A DNA stretch of 64,000 nucleotides from Azospirillum sp. TSA2s (GCF_004923315.1 NZ_CP039647.1:496001-560000), one strand, 5' to 3'. Numbered from the stretch's first letter, positions 9,267-19,430 are shown. The notes: generated by a model from the sequence alone, not told the origin. Translations and numbers: made by a program.

Positions 9267-12200
9267 CACAGAACCTCCATGGTGCGGGCGTCCGGGATGC
9301 CGCTTTCCACGGCCCCGCGTTCGACGATGGCGCCCATGGCCACCACGATGCGGCGCGGCCCTTCGAACGGGTCGCGGGCGTGGGCGGTCAGCATGTTGTC
9401 CACCATCACCACGTCGCCGCGCAGCCACTGGAAGCGCACCGCACAGGCCTCGTACGCCTCGCCGATCAGGGCCATGGTCTCGTCCGGGATTGTCCCGCCG
9501 TCGCCGAACAGGACGTTGCGGGGGAAACGCTCGATGCCGGCCATCTCCAGCAGGTCGGCCCGCACCTCCGGTTCCAGGCAGGCGGGGTGGTGGAGCTGCA
9601 TCTGGTTGAAGAAGCTGTGCTCGCCGCTCAGCGGATGGCGGATCACCGCCGGGCAGCGGGTCCGGGTCTGCGGCGTGTCGGGATCGAGCCAGCGCAGGTC
9701 GATTCCGCCGGCGGCGCAGTGGGCTTCCACCGCCGCGCGGTCGTCGGTCTTGAAGAAGTCGCACCAATCCACGTCCAGGCGCGGCGTGAAGGTGCGGACA
9801 TAGAGCAGCCCGCGCGCCTCCAGCATCGCCACCAGATCGCCCGGCAGGTGGGTCAGCATCCGGCGGCAGTCGACGATGGGGGTGCAGCCGCCGACCCGCG
9901 CCACCTGCTCGGCGAAGAACCACTGCTTGCGCGGCCAGCGGTCCAGATGGCTGCTTTCATTGTGGTAGAGGATCATCTGCCGCTCGGGGTACGGCGTGGA
10001 GCGGTAGGTGTTGCGCCCGCCCTCCTTCTTCGGCAGGTCGCCGTAGGAACCGAACAGGCCAGACGGCTCCATCGCCTCGGCGAAGGATTCGAAGGCTTGC
10101 GGGTCGGGCAGGGCGAAGCCGCGGAACAGGATGGCGCCGTGGCGCAGCAGCAGGTCGTCGATCAGCCCGCGGTTGCCCTCGGCCCAGGCGACCGGGTCGA
10201 GGTCGGACGCCGCCGGCTCCAGCATGATCGGAAAGTTCGAACCCGGCGCCAGGAAGGAGCGGCGGATGGGGTCGGCGGCTTGCAACCGTGCCGGGCGGCA
10301 GGGGGCCGCCGGCCCGCCGAGACGGGAGAGCTTGGCGCTGGCGCGCCGGGTCTGGTCCATGGGTCGGAACTCCTGACCGGCAGAAGGGGCGGGGGAGGGG
10401 GGAAGGACGGGCTGGGACGGGTCGGCGACCGCGCGTTCCAGCAGCGCGATCCAAGCGTCGTGGAACCGGCGCACGGTCGCCGAATCGAAGAGCGTGCTGG
10501 CGAACACCCAGTCGGCTGCAAGACCGCCCGCCGTCGACTCAAGGAACAGGGCCATGTCGAACTTCGACTGCCGTTCGGCGGGCGGGGCCTCGGCGATGAC
10601 GAGGTCCGGCAGCTCCAGCGGCCCGCCGGGCACGTTCTGCAGCACGAACAGGACCTGGACCAGCGGGTTGCGCCCGCGGTCGCGCGGCACCCCGACCGCC
10701 TCGACGATGCGGTCGAAGGGCAGGGCGTCATGCTCGAAGGCGTCGAGGGCCGTCTGCCGGGTGCGGTCGAGCAGCGCGTCGAAGCTGACCCCCGGCTCCA
10801 GGCGGGAACGCAGCGGCACGACATTGACGAAGAAGCCGATCAGCCCTTCCAGGGCGCGATCCGGCCGGCCGGCGGTGTCGGTGCCGACCAGCAGGTCGGC
10901 GGCGCCGGATTCCCGATGCAGCATGGCATTGAAGGCGGCCAGCAGGGCCATGAAGGGTGTGGCGCCACGGCGGCGCGCCCAATCCTCCACGCGGGTCAAC
11001 AGGTCCGGGTTCAGGCGCAGGCGCAGGGAATCGCCGCGCGTGGAGGCGATGGCCGGGCGCGGCCGGTCGGTCGGCAAGGCCAGCGCGGTCGGCGCCCCGG
11101 CAAGGCGGTCGCGCCAGAAGGCGGTTTTGCGCGCCAGACGCTCGCCCGACAACAGGGTGCGTTGCCAGACCGCGTAATCGGCATATTGCACCGGCAGCGG
11201 CGGCCAGTCGGGAGCCCCGCCGGCCCGTGCCGCGCGGTAGGCGGTGGCGAGATCGCGGCACAGGATGCCGACCGACCAGCCGTCGGCGATCATGTGGTGC
11301 ATGGCGAACAGCAGCCGGTGGCGGTGCTTGTCCATCCGCAGGAGCCGGGCGCGCAACAGCGGGCCGGCCGCGAGATCGAAGGGGGTGCGCGCATCCTCCT
11401 CCTCCCGCGCCCGGGCGCAGGACTCCCGTTCTTCCGGCGGCAATCCGGACAGATCGTCCAGCGGCAGCGGTATCGACAGGGCGGCGGCGGCGGCGGCGGC
11501 AGGCTCCTCGCCGCGCTCCGGATAGGCGGTGCGCAGGATCTCGTGGCGGGCGACGACGGCGTTGAGGGCCGTTTCCAGCGCCGCGGCGTCGAGGTCGCCG
11601 GAAAGGTCCAGCCGGGCCGCCATCAGATAGGCTGTGCCGCCGCCCGACAGCCGGTCGACCAGCCACAGGCGCTGCTGGGCAGGGGACAGCGGCATCACCT
11701 CCCGCCGCTCCACCGGGCGCAGCGGCGGGGTGTCGTCGGCACCCGCACCCGCCACGGCGTCGAGCCGGGCGGCGAGGGCGCGGAGTTCCGATGCCTCGAA
11801 CACTGTGCGCAGGGGCAGGCCGGGCCAGCCGTCCCGGCGCAGGCGGGCGATCAGACGGGCGGCAAGCAGGGAATGGCCGCCGAGCGCGAAGAAGTCGGCG
11901 TTGCGGCCGATGGCGCTTCCCGGCAGCAGTTCCTGCCAGAGGAGGGCCAGCCGGCATTCGGTTTCGGTGGCCGGTTGCTCGTCCGCCGTGGCGGAAGATG
12001 CAACCTCGACATCGGGCAGCGCCTTGCGGTCAAGCTTGCCGTTGGCGTTGCGCGGCCAGCCGGTCATCCGGACCCAGCGGGACGGCACCATGTAGGACGG
12101 CAGCGTTTCCGCCGCATGAGCGGCGAGGGCTTCGGCAAGGACCTCGGCGCAGTGTTCGGCCGGTTCCCACCATGCGGTCAGATGGTCGGCGCGGACCTGG

Positions 12201-15200
12201 ACAACGGCACGGCGGACGGCCGGATGGCGTTCCAGCGTCGCCTCGACCTCGCCGGCTTCGATGCGGAAGCCACGCAACTTCATCTGGAAGTCGCCGCGCC
12301 CGGCCCAGTCGATGGCACCCTGCGCCGACCAGCGGCCGAGATCGCCGGTGCGGTAGAGCCGGGCGCCCGGAGCGCCGTCCGGGTCGGGGACGAAGGACAG
12401 GGTGGTCCGGCGCGGGTCGCCCAGATAACCACGGCCAACCCCGATGCCGCCCACGGCGATCTCACCGACCGTTCCCATCGGGACCGCGGCGAGGTCGCCG
12501 TCGACGATGCGCAGCTCCGCACCGGCGGTCGGACGGCCGATGGGGATGGTGGTGCCGGGGGTCGGTGCCGCGTGCAGCGGATGGAAGGCGACGTCGTCGG
12601 CGCATTCGGCCGGGCCGTAGGCGTTCATCAGCGGGATGGCGGGGTATGCGTCGAACCACGCCCCGGCATCGGCGGCGGACAGCGCCTCTCCCGTCGGCAG
12701 GACCCAGCGCAGCGCCGGCAGCGGCCGTGGGCGTCCGTCGGCATCGCGCGCTTCCGCCAGGGTGCGCATCAGCGACGGCACCGGTTCGAACAGGGTGACG
12801 CCCGCCTGTCCCAGCTGGTCGAGCAGGGCGTCGGGATCGCGCACCACACTGTCCGGGATGATCTCCACCACCGCACCCAGGAGGGGAGCGGTCAGGGTCT
12901 GCCAGACCGAGATATCGAAGCAGGAGGGGGCGGTCTGGGCGATGACGTCCTGTTCGCCGAGCTGCAGCGGATCGACCTTCGCCAGCATGTTGTTCAGCAT
13001 GCCGTCGCGGGTGACCATCGCCCCTTTGGGCGTCCCGGTGGAGCCGGAGGTGAACAGCACATAGGCGCGCTGGTCGCCGCGGGGTGGCACCACCGGCAGG
13101 CGGCCCTGCCCGGCGCAGGCCAGCAGATCGGCGGTGGTGAGGGCGGGCAGGTCGCTAGCGACCGTCTCGTCACGGATCAGCAGCGGATGACCGGCCTGCT
13201 CCATAACCTGGGTCCAACGGGCCGGCGGATGGGCGGGATCGAGCGGCAGCCATGCGCCCCCGGCCCGCAGCACCGCCACCATCAGGCACAGCAGGTCGAG
13301 ACCGCGGGGGGCGAGCAGGGCCACCAATTCGTCGGGGCGGAGGCCCACCGCATTCAGCCCGCGGGCCAGCCGTTCCGAACGCCGCCAAAGCTCGCCATAG
13401 CTCAGGCTGGCGCCTTCGCAATGGGCGGCGATGCGGTCGGGATGGGCCTCGACGCGGGCGGCGACCCGCTCCACCCAGTCCGGCGACAGGCGGGAGGAGG
13501 CCGGGCCGATGGCCCATTCGCGTAAGCTCCGCGCCTCGGCCTCGCCCATCCGTGGCAGCGACGCCAACGGGGTTCCGGCACCACGGGTCAGCGACAGCAG
13601 GGCGGCGCGGAAGCCGTCGGCGATCCGGGCGAGGGTGGCGGCGTCGATCCGGCGGCCATCGGCGTCGATGACGACCGCGAGCCGGTCGCCGGGGAACACC
13701 TCCACCGTCAGCGCGTAGTGCGTGCGCTCCACATTGTCGCGCTGGCGCAGGTCGAGCGCACCGACGCGGCGCCGCCGCCCCTCCAGCATCGGCAGATTCT
13801 GGAAGACCAGCAGCGTGTCGAACAGCGGCCCGGCGCCGGCCTGTGCCTGGATGTCGGCAAGCGCGCTGTGTTCATGCTCGCGCATCGCGGCATTGTCGGC
13901 CTGGATGCCGCGCAGGTAATCGCCGAGGCGGCGTTGGCCGGGCGCGCGCACCCGCAGGGGCAGCGTGTTGATGAAGACGCCCAGCATGTGCTCCGCCCCG
14001 TCCAGCTCGGCCGGCCGGCCGGATGAGGTGACGCCGAACAGCACGTCGTCGCGCCCCGACCGGGCGGCCAGCACGAGGCCCCAGGCGCCCTGCACCAGCG
14101 TGTTCAGGGTGACGCCCAGCCCCCGCGCGGCGGCGGTCAGACGGCTGGTTTCCGCCTCGTCCAGCAGCAGGGAGTGGCTGAGCGGAACCGCGCTGCCGGT
14201 CTCGGGCGCCGGTGCCAGCATCGGTAGCGGCGTGGCGCCCTCCACGCCGGCGAGGAAGGTCCGCCAGAAGCCGGCGGCGGTGCGGTCGTCCCGGCACTGG
14301 AGCCACGCGATGTGGTCGCGGAACGGGCGACGGGCGGGCAGAGCCGGAGACTCCTCCGCCAGACGGGCGCGGTAGCGTTCCAGCACCTCGTCCAGCAGCA
14401 GGATCGAACACCAGCCGTCGACCACCAGATGATGGCGGCTCCACAGCAGCCACCAGCGGCCGTTGCCGCAGCGGATCAGCGCAAGCCGCATCAGTGGAGC
14501 CCGGTCCAGCGCGAAGCCGCGCGCCCGGTCCTCCGCCAGGAAGGCGGCAAGGGCCGCCTCGCGGCCGTCGTCGGACAGGTCGCTCCAGTCGCGGCGGGCG
14601 ACGGGCAGCGTGGCCATGCGCTCCACCAACTGCAGCGGACGGTCCACCCCGTCCCAGCGGAAGGCGGTCCGCAGGATGGCGTTGGCGGCGACGGCGTCCT
14701 GCCAGGAGGCGGTGAAGGCGTCTGCGTCGAAGGGGCCATCCGCCTCGATCACCAGTTGGTTTACGTAGGCGCCGCCGGCCGGGTCGATCAGGCTATGGAA
14801 CAGCAGGCCCTGCTGCAGCGACGACAACGGATAGGCGTCCTCCAGCCCCGGACGCTCGGCGCGCAGCGCTGCCACCGCATCAGCGTCGAGGCCGCAGAGG
14901 GCGAAGGGGGTGGGCTCCACCGGGACGGGCTTGCCCTCGGCCGGCGCCTGCGGCCGTGGGGTGGCGGCGTTGATTGCGGCGGCAATGGCGGCGATGGTGC
15001 GCTTCTGGAAGAACAGCTTCGGTTTCAGCACAAGACCCTGCGGCCGGGCCTTGGCGATGACCTGGAGCGCCAGGATCGAATCGCCGCCGATGGCGAAGAA
15101 GTCCTCCTCGATCCCGACCGACGGGCGTCCCAGCACCTCCGCCCAGATGGCGGCGAGCGTCTCCTCGGCCTCCGTCAGGGGGCGGCCGGCCGAGGGGGCG

Positions 15201-18037
15201 GGAGGGGCAGCGGATTCATCGTCCGGCAGCGACTTGCGGTCGATCTTGCCGTTCGGCAGGCGGGGCAGCGTGGGCAGGGCATGCAGCGTAGACGGCACCA
15301 TCGCGTCCGGAAGGGCGGCGGCCATGGCGGTTCGCAGGGCGTCTCCGTCCAGCGTTGCCGGGGCGACGAAGGCCGTCAGGCGCAAGCCGGACCCGCCGCC
15401 AGAGGTCACCGGACGGGCGAGGACCGCCGCCTCCGCCACGCCGGGCTGGCGGCGCAGCCAGGATTCGACCTCGCCCAGTTCAACGCGGAAACCGCGGATT
15501 TTCACCTGATCGTCGGCCCGGCCAAGGAACTCCACGAGGCCGGCGGGGGTGAGGCGCACGCGGTCGCCGGTGCGGTACAGCCGGCCGCCGCTGCGCCAGG
15601 GGTCGGGCACGAAGCGCTCGGCGGTCAGTGCCGGCTGGCCGAGATAGCCGGCGGCGACACCGCAGCCGCCGATGGCGAGTTCGCCGACGACGCCAAGCGG
15701 CACCGGGTCGCCGTGGCGGTCCAGCACCGCGGCATGGACGCCGGCCAGCGGGGTGCCGATGGGAACTGGAACGCTCGGGTCTTGCGGGGCGGGGGCCGTC
15801 AGGCAGCCGACGGTGGTCTCGGTCGGTCCATAATGGTTCAGCACCCGGCAGCCGGGGGCGAGCGCCCGGAGCCGGGCGACGAAGCCGCCCTCCAGCGCCT
15901 CGCCGCCGAGGACGAGGCAGCGGCGCGGCAACAGCCGGGCCGGATCGGCCACCGCCATCAGCGCGGCGAGATGCGAGGGCACGATCTTCAGCGCGTCGAC
16001 CGGCCGTTCTGCGAAATGGCGGGCCAGCGCGTCGGGGTCGTCGGCCAGCGTCGGCGCGATCACCTGCAAAGTACGTCCGCCGAGCAGCGCCCCGAACCAC
16101 GCGGTATAGCCGAGGTCGGCGGTCACCGACGCCAGCGTGGCAAGCGTGGCCTCCTCCGGCAAATCCATCGCGGCCAGCACGCTTTGGGCATAGTGGGCGA
16201 GGTTGCCCTGGGTGACCACCACCCCCTTGGGCGTGCCGGTGGAGCCGGAGGTGTAGATCAGGTAGGCCGGCAGGTCTGGGCTGGCCGGAACATCAGCGAG
16301 GGCTGAGCCGCCCGACCGGCCGTCGAACTCCAGCCACGCCGCTCCGCCAAGCCAGCCCGGTGCCGCGCCGTGGCCGACGATGGCGCGCGTGCCGCTGTCC
16401 GTCGCCAGGAAGGCAAGGCGCGCGTCGGGCAGCGCCGGATCCAGGCAGAGGTAGGCCGCTCCCGCCTTCCACGCCGCGATCATGCCGACGGCCAGCGCCG
16501 CGCCGCGCGGCAGCCACAGTCCGACGCGGTCACCCGGCCGCACCCCGGCTTCAGCGAGCCGCACCGACAGCCGGCCGGCCGCAGCGTCAAGGTCGGCGTA
16601 TGTCAGGGTTTGGTCGCCGTCCTCCACGGCCGCGCGGCGGGGATGACGGGCGACAGCGGCCTCGAACAGGGCAAGGGTCGAGGTCGGCGCGCCGGCGGCG
16701 GGTCCCCGGCGCAGCGAACGGTCGGCATCGTCCGCGGTCGCCTCCAGCGTGATGACCGGAGCATCGGGATCGGTGATCGCGCGGTCGAGCAGGGCAAGGA
16801 AGCCGCGCCGCATACGGGCCGAGGTCTCCGGTCCGAACACCGCCGGGTCAGCGCGCCACTGGCCGGTCAGCCGTTCGCCGTCGTCGACCCAGCGCAGGTT
16901 CAGCTCGTTGGCGGCGCCGCGCTGTTGGGCGAACAGCTCCCGCCGGACGGCGCGGTTGACGGCTGTGCGCTCGCCCACCGGCACATAGGTGGTCATGTGG
17001 CGGAACAGCGGCCCGTTGCCGCCGGCCAGCGCGGTGATGCGGGCGAGCGGCAGGCGGCGGTGGCGCAGCAGTGCCTTCAGCGTCCTCTGTGCGGTGCGCG
17101 CGAGCTCGGCGACGGTGGGGCTGCCGGCTAGGTCGGCGGGCCAGGGCAGGGCGTTCAGCGTGTAGCCGATCATCTCGCGGTCGGCAGCCCCCTGCCGCCC
17201 GGACACCGGCGTCCCGATGATGAAGCGGTCCCGGCCGCTCCAGCGGTGCAGGAAGATCTGGAAGACCGCGGTCAGCAGTGGGAAGACGCCGACGCCGGCC
17301 CGGTCGGCCGCCGCGCGCACGCGCGCCGTCATGGCGGCATCGAGCCGTAGGTCGGCCTCATTCGGTGGGCCCGGTCGGTCGATGCGGTCAGCCGGCAGTT
17401 CAGGCGGCGGTGCCGCATCCGTCATGCGGTCGCGCCAGAAGGCCTCCAGCCGCGCGGCCTCGGGACCGGATTGCAGCGCTCGCTGCCGTTCCAGCCAGTC
17501 GAAGTAGCGGCCTCCAGCCGTGGAGCCGGCTGCGGACGGTGCCTCATAGGCGGTGAAGGCCTGTTCGCACAGGATTTCGAAGGACAGGTAATCGCCGGCG
17601 ATGTGGTGCAGGACGACCAGCAGGTGCAGCATCCCGTCCGGCTCGGCCAGCAGCCGCACGCGGCAGGCGACGGCGCGGTCGAGCGGCAGCGGCAGGTCGG
17701 CCTCGCGCTCCAGCCAGCGCAGCCGGTCGGCGTCGCTCATCGCCTCGGTGGCCTGGACGGTGACATCGGCGACAAACCCGGATCGCCGTTCCATGACGAG
17801 GCGGCCATCGGCGTCCTCGCGGTAGTGGCTCGATAGCGCCTCATGCCCGGCGATGACCCTGGCGAAGGCGGCGGCCAGCCGCTGCGGGTCGATGCCGGGC
17901 GCAAGCTCCACCGCGTAGGTCATGTTGTAGGCCGGATCCTCCGGCGCCAGGCGCCAGGCGGTCCACAGGGCGCGCTGTTCCTCGCCGGCAGGAATGGCAC
18001 CGGAAGTTGGGGCGGGTGCGGTCGTGATGCTGTCCAT
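9266..18037 (-). CDS. NRPS C-A-T-C-A-T-C with fused TauD/SyrP beta-hydroxylase
   Basis: This is a 2923-residue synthetase with two full modules, a third condensation domain and a C-terminal Fe(II)/2-oxoglutarate dioxygenase. Landmarks: C1 with HHIAGDY (near 143, last Gly replaced by Tyr), A1 (near 594, pocket D-L-T-K-V-G-H-V-G, Asp), T1 GGDSI (near 982), C2 HHLVVDGWC (near 1200), A2 (near 1660, pocket D-I-W-E-L-T-A-D-D, the diaminobutyrate signature), T2 GGHSL (near 2052), C3 HHMIADGWS (near 2246). The hydroxylase domain starts near 2600, with metal ligands HNE (near 2691) and a distal His in NMLTAH (near 2885). C3 plus the next protein (degenerate C-A-T) would form one split Asp module with the fused hydroxylase between them. 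ATG at 18037 lies 10 bases after the upstream gene. Confidence 0.94.
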   Translation of the reverse strand: MDSITTAPAPTSGAIPAGEEQRALWTAWRLAPEDPAYNMTYAVELAPGIDPQRLAAAFARVIAGHEALSSHYREDADGRLVMERRSGFVADVTVQATEAMSDADRLRWLEREADLPLPLDRAVACRVRLLAEPDGMLHLLVVLHHIAGDYLSFEILCEQAFTAYEAPSAAGSTAGGRYFDWLERQRALQSGPEAARLEAFWRDRMTDAAPPPELPADRIDRPGPPNEADLRLDAAMTARVRAAADRAGVGVFPLLTAVFQIFLHRWSGRDRFIIGTPVSGRQGAADREMIGYTLNALPWPADLAGSPTVAELARTAQRTLKALLRHRRLPLARITALAGGNGPLFRHMTTYVPVGERTAVNRAVRRELFAQQRGAANELNLRWVDDGERLTGQWRADPAVFGPETSARMRRGFLALLDRAITDPDAPVITLEATADDADRSLRRGPAAGAPTSTLALFEAAVARHPRRAAVEDGDQTLTYADLDAAAGRLSVRLAEAGVRPGDRVGLWLPRGAALAVGMIAAWKAGAAYLCLDPALPDARLAFLATDSGTRAIVGHGAAPGWLGGAAWLEFDGRSGGSALADVPASPDLPAYLIYTSGSTGTPKGVVVTQGNLAHYAQSVLAAMDLPEEATLATLASVTADLGYTAWFGALLGGRTLQVIAPTLADDPDALARHFAERPVDALKIVPSHLAALMAVADPARLLPRRCLVLGGEALEGGFVARLRALAPGCRVLNHYGPTETTVGCLTAPAPQDPSVPVPIGTPLAGVHAAVLDRHGDPVPLGVVGELAIGGCGVAAGYLGQPALTAERFVPDPWRSGGRLYRTGDRVRLTPAGLVEFLGRADDQVKIRGFRVELGEVESWLRRQPGVAEAAVLARPVTSGGGSGLRLTAFVAPATLDGDALRTAMAAALPDAMVPSTLHALPTLPRLPNGKIDRKSLPDDESAAPPAPSAGRPLTEAEETLAAIWAEVLGRPSVGIEEDFFAIGGDSILALQVIAKARPQGLVLKPKLFFQKRTIAAIAAAINAATPRPQAPAEGKPVPVEPTPFALCGLDADAVAALRAERPGLEDAYPLSSLQQGLLFHSLIDPAGGAYVNQLVIEADGPFDADAFTASWQDAVAANAILRTAFRWDGVDRPLQLVERMATLPVARRDWSDLSDDGREAALAAFLAEDRARGFALDRAPLMRLALIRCGNGRWWLLWSRHHLVVDGWCSILLLDEVLERYRARLAEESPALPARRPFRDHIAWLQCRDDRTAAGFWRTFLAGVEGATPLPMLAPAPETGSAVPLSHSLLLDEAETSRLTAAARGLGVTLNTLVQGAWGLVLAARSGRDDVLFGVTSSGRPAELDGAEHMLGVFINTLPLRVRAPGQRRLGDYLRGIQADNAAMREHEHSALADIQAQAGAGPLFDTLLVFQNLPMLEGRRRRVGALDLRQRDNVERTHYALTVEVFPGDRLAVVIDADGRRIDAATLARIADGFRAALLSLTRGAGTPLASLPRMGEAEARSLREWAIGPASSRLSPDWVERVAARVEAHPDRIAAHCEGASLSYGELWRRSERLARGLNAVGLRPDELVALLAPRGLDLLCLMVAVLRAGGAWLPLDPAHPPARWTQVMEQAGHPLLIRDETVASDLPALTTADLLACAGQGRLPVVPPRGDQRAYVLFTSGSTGTPKGAMVTRDGMLNNMLAKVDPLQLGEQDVIAQTAPSCFDISVWQTLTAPLLGAVVEIIPDSVVRDPDALLDQLGQAGVTLFEPVPSLMRTLAEARDADGRPRPLPALRWVLPTGEALSAADAGAWFDAYPAIPLMNAYGPAECADDVAFHPLHAAPTPGTTIPIGRPTAGAELRIVDGDLAAVPMGTVGEIAVGGIGVGRGYLGDPRRTTLSFVPDPDGAPGARLYRTGDLGRWSAQGAIDWAGRGDFQMKLRGFRIEAGEVEATLERHPAVRRAVVQVRADHLTAWWEPAEHCAEVLAEALAAHAAETLPSYMVPSRWVRMTGWPRNANGKLDRKALPDVEVASSATADEQPATETECRLALLWQELLPGSAIGRNADFFALGGHSLLAARLIARLRRDGWPGLPLRTVFEASELRALAARLDAVAGAGADDTPPLRPVERREVMPLSPAQQRLWLVDRLSGGGTAYLMAARLDLSGDLDAAALETALNAVVARHEILRTAYPERGEEPAAAAAAALSIPLPLDDLSGLPPEERESCARAREEEDARTPFDLAAGPLLRARLLRMDKHRHRLLFAMHHMIADGWSVGILCRDLATAYRAARAGGAPDWPPLPVQYADYAVWQRTLLSGERLARKTAFWRDRLAGAPTALALPTDRPRPAIASTRGDSLRLRLNPDLLTRVEDWARRRGATPFMALLAAFNAMLHRESGAADLLVGTDTAGRPDRALEGLIGFFVNVVPLRSRLEPGVSFDALLDRTRQTALDAFEHDALPFDRIVEAVGVPRDRGRNPLVQVLFVLQNVPGGPLELPDLVIAEAPPAERQSKFDMALFLESTAGGLAADWVFASTLFDSATVRRFHDAWIALLERAVADPSQPVLPPSPAPSAGQEFRPMDQTRRASAKLSRLGGPAAPCRPARLQAADPIRRSFLAPGSNFPIMLEPAASDLDPVAWAEGNRGLIDDLLLRHGAILFRGFALPDPQAFESFAEAMEPSGLFGSYGDLPKKEGGRNTYRSTPYPERQMILYHNESSHLDRWPRKQWFFAEQVARVGGCTPIVDCRRMLTHLPGDLVAMLEARGLLYVRTFTPRLDVDWCDFFKTDDRAAVEAHCAAGGIDLRWLDPDTPQTRTRCPAVIRHPLSGEHSFFNQMQLHHPACLEPEVRADLLEMAGIERFPRNVLFGDGGTIPDETMALIGEAYEACAVRFQWLRGDVVMVDNMLTAHARDPFEGPRRIVVAMGAIVERGAVESGIPDARTMEVL

Positions 18038-18047
18038 GGCCGGGTCC

Positions 18048-19079
18048 TCAGGCGGCGGGAAGGTCGGGGGAGCGCACCGGGTCGGCCATGGCGACCACGA
18101 CCTTGCGCCTGCCGGTGAAGGGCTCCCGCCCATGGGCCGCCAGCATGTTGTCGAGCATCATCACGTCCCCATCCTGCCAGGGGAAACTGCGGGTGCACTC
18201 GTCCAGGACGGCGCGGATATGGTCCAGCGCCTCGTCCTCGATCGGCGTGCCATCGCCGTAGAAGACATGGCGGGGAAGTTCGGACTCGTCCTCCACCACC
18301 GCCAGCAGGCTGTCGCGCACCGCGGGCGGCAGGTTGGAGACGTGGAACAGGTGGGCCTGATTGAACCAGACCTCCTCGCCGGTCACGGGATGGCGGGCCA
18401 CCGCCTGACAGATCTGCCGGGTGCGCAGCTCGCCGTCCTCGGTCCACTCCCAGGCGATGGCGTTGGCGCGGCAGAAGCGCTCGACTTCCGCCGGATCGTC
18501 GGTGTTGAAGGCGCGCTGCCAGGGCAGGTCGAGGCCGTTCCCGTAATTGCGCACATACATCAGGCGCTTGGCGGCGAAGCGGGCGCGGATCGCCGGATCG
18601 ATGCGCCGGGCGACCAGCCGGCTGTCGGCGATCGGCGTCGCCCCGCCGGTGGCGGCGGCGGTCACGCAGTGGAACCAGATCGTCTGCGGCCACTGCAGGG
18701 TATAGGCCTGCTCGTTGTGCAGCGGGATCGACTGGTGGGCCGGATATTCGGTGGAGGTGTAGACGCCCTTGTCCACCGCGGAGCGCGGGGTGGAGCCGAA
18801 ATCATAGTCGAGCAGCGGCCGGCCGAAGCTCTCGGCGAAGGCGCGGAAGGGGGCGTCGCCATGCAGCCCGAAGCCGCGGAACAGCAGTCCGCCGGCAACG
18901 GGCAGCCGATCGCGCACCACCGCGTGGATGTCCGGCAGCAAATTCCGCCACCCCCCGTCGTCCAGCGCGCCGTCCTTCGGCGTCACCAGCAGCGGCAGGT
19001 CGGCGCCGGGAAGCAGCGGCTGCACGGCCAGAGTTTCGGGGTTTGCGGCCGGTCTCGGATCGAAAATGCGCTGGTCCAT
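18048..19079 (-). CDS. TauD/SyrP-family aspartyl beta-hydroxylase (stand-alone)
   Basis: This is a 343-residue non-haem Fe(II)/2-oxoglutarate dioxygenase, first gene of the leftward siderophore operon. The metal-binding HxE is in LHNEQAY, the distal His in LDNMLAAHGR, and the 2OG-binding Arg lies just after it. It is clearly related to the dioxygenase domain fused to the next NRPS, with the same WFNQAHLFH-like and DGTPI blocks. Family members hydroxylate the beta carbon of carrier-bound Asp or His during siderophore and phytotoxin assembly. Here beta-hydroxyaspartate is expected because two Asp adenylation domains follow. The ATG at 19079 is preferred over in-frame starts further up because those would overlap the Fur site at 19131. 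Confidence 0.88.
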   Translation of the reverse strand: MDQRIFDPRPAANPETLAVQPLLPGADLPLLVTPKDGALDDGGWRNLLPDIHAVVRDRLPVAGGLLFRGFGLHGDAPFRAFAESFGRPLLDYDFGSTPRSAVDKGVYTSTEYPAHQSIPLHNEQAYTLQWPQTIWFHCVTAAATGGATPIADSRLVARRIDPAIRARFAAKRLMYVRNYGNGLDLPWQRAFNTDDPAEVERFCRANAIAWEWTEDGELRTRQICQAVARHPVTGEEVWFNQAHLFHVSNLPPAVRDSLLAVVEDESELPRHVFYGDGTPIEDEALDHIRAVLDECTRSFPWQDGDVMMLDNMLAAHGREPFTGRRKVVVAMADPVRSPDLPAA

Positions 19080-19130
19080 GGGGTGATCGGTCCGTCCAAT
19101 TGCGGGCAGGTCTGCAGAAACGTCTTTACT

Positions 19131-19149
19131 GCGAATAAGAATCGTTCGC
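19131..19149. promoter_or_regulatory. Fur box (leftward NRPS operon)
   Basis: This 19-base site matches the classical Fur consensus at 12 of 19 positions by hand count and has the expected partial dyad (GCGAA...TTCGC ends). It lies 51 bases upstream of the leftward beta-hydroxylase start, where a repressor would block transcription. Iron-dependent repression of a siderophore operon is the expected biology; binding is inferred. Confidence 0.65.
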
Positions 19150-19321
19150 ATAGTCGGGCAGAGCGTTGCTCCTGCCGGCAGGTGGGGCAGCAATCGCAGC
19201 GGGTTCTGGGCCGTGCTTGGAACGGCTTCGGCGCAGGGGTCGGATAAACAACACATATCTTGCGGGCAATCCCGCCGGGCCCTGCAGCCGGGACGAACGT
19301 TAGCGCACTACAAATCGACTT

Positions 19322-19340
19322 GCAAACGAGAATCATTCGC
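19322..19340. promoter_or_regulatory. Fur box (rightward mbtH operon)
   Basis: This 19-base site matches the Fur consensus at 13 of 19 positions by hand count, with the core GAGAATCATT. It lies 90 bases upstream of mbtH. With the site at 19131 it gives each divergent operon its own Fur-type operator within one 350-base control region. Confidence 0.7.
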
Positions 19341-19430
19341 ATTATGCAAGAAGGCATGACGCGATCTTCCGAACGCGCATTCCCCGAACACGATCATCTC
19401 TTCCGCGCCCTGACCTGAAGGAGCTTCGGC

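Noticed and set aside
9380..13525. A 1381-codon open frame on the plus strand opposite the NRPS genes
   Set aside because: It is antisense to well-supported NRPS domains, rich in Arg, Gly, Ala and Gln, and has no domain motif. Long antisense frames are expected in DNA of this GC content.
18980..19151. Upstream start (MRTILIRSKD at 19151) for the stand-alone beta-hydroxylase
   Set aside because: It would place the coding region over the Fur site at 19131-19149, and its sequence has no family similarity; ATG 19079 is preferred.
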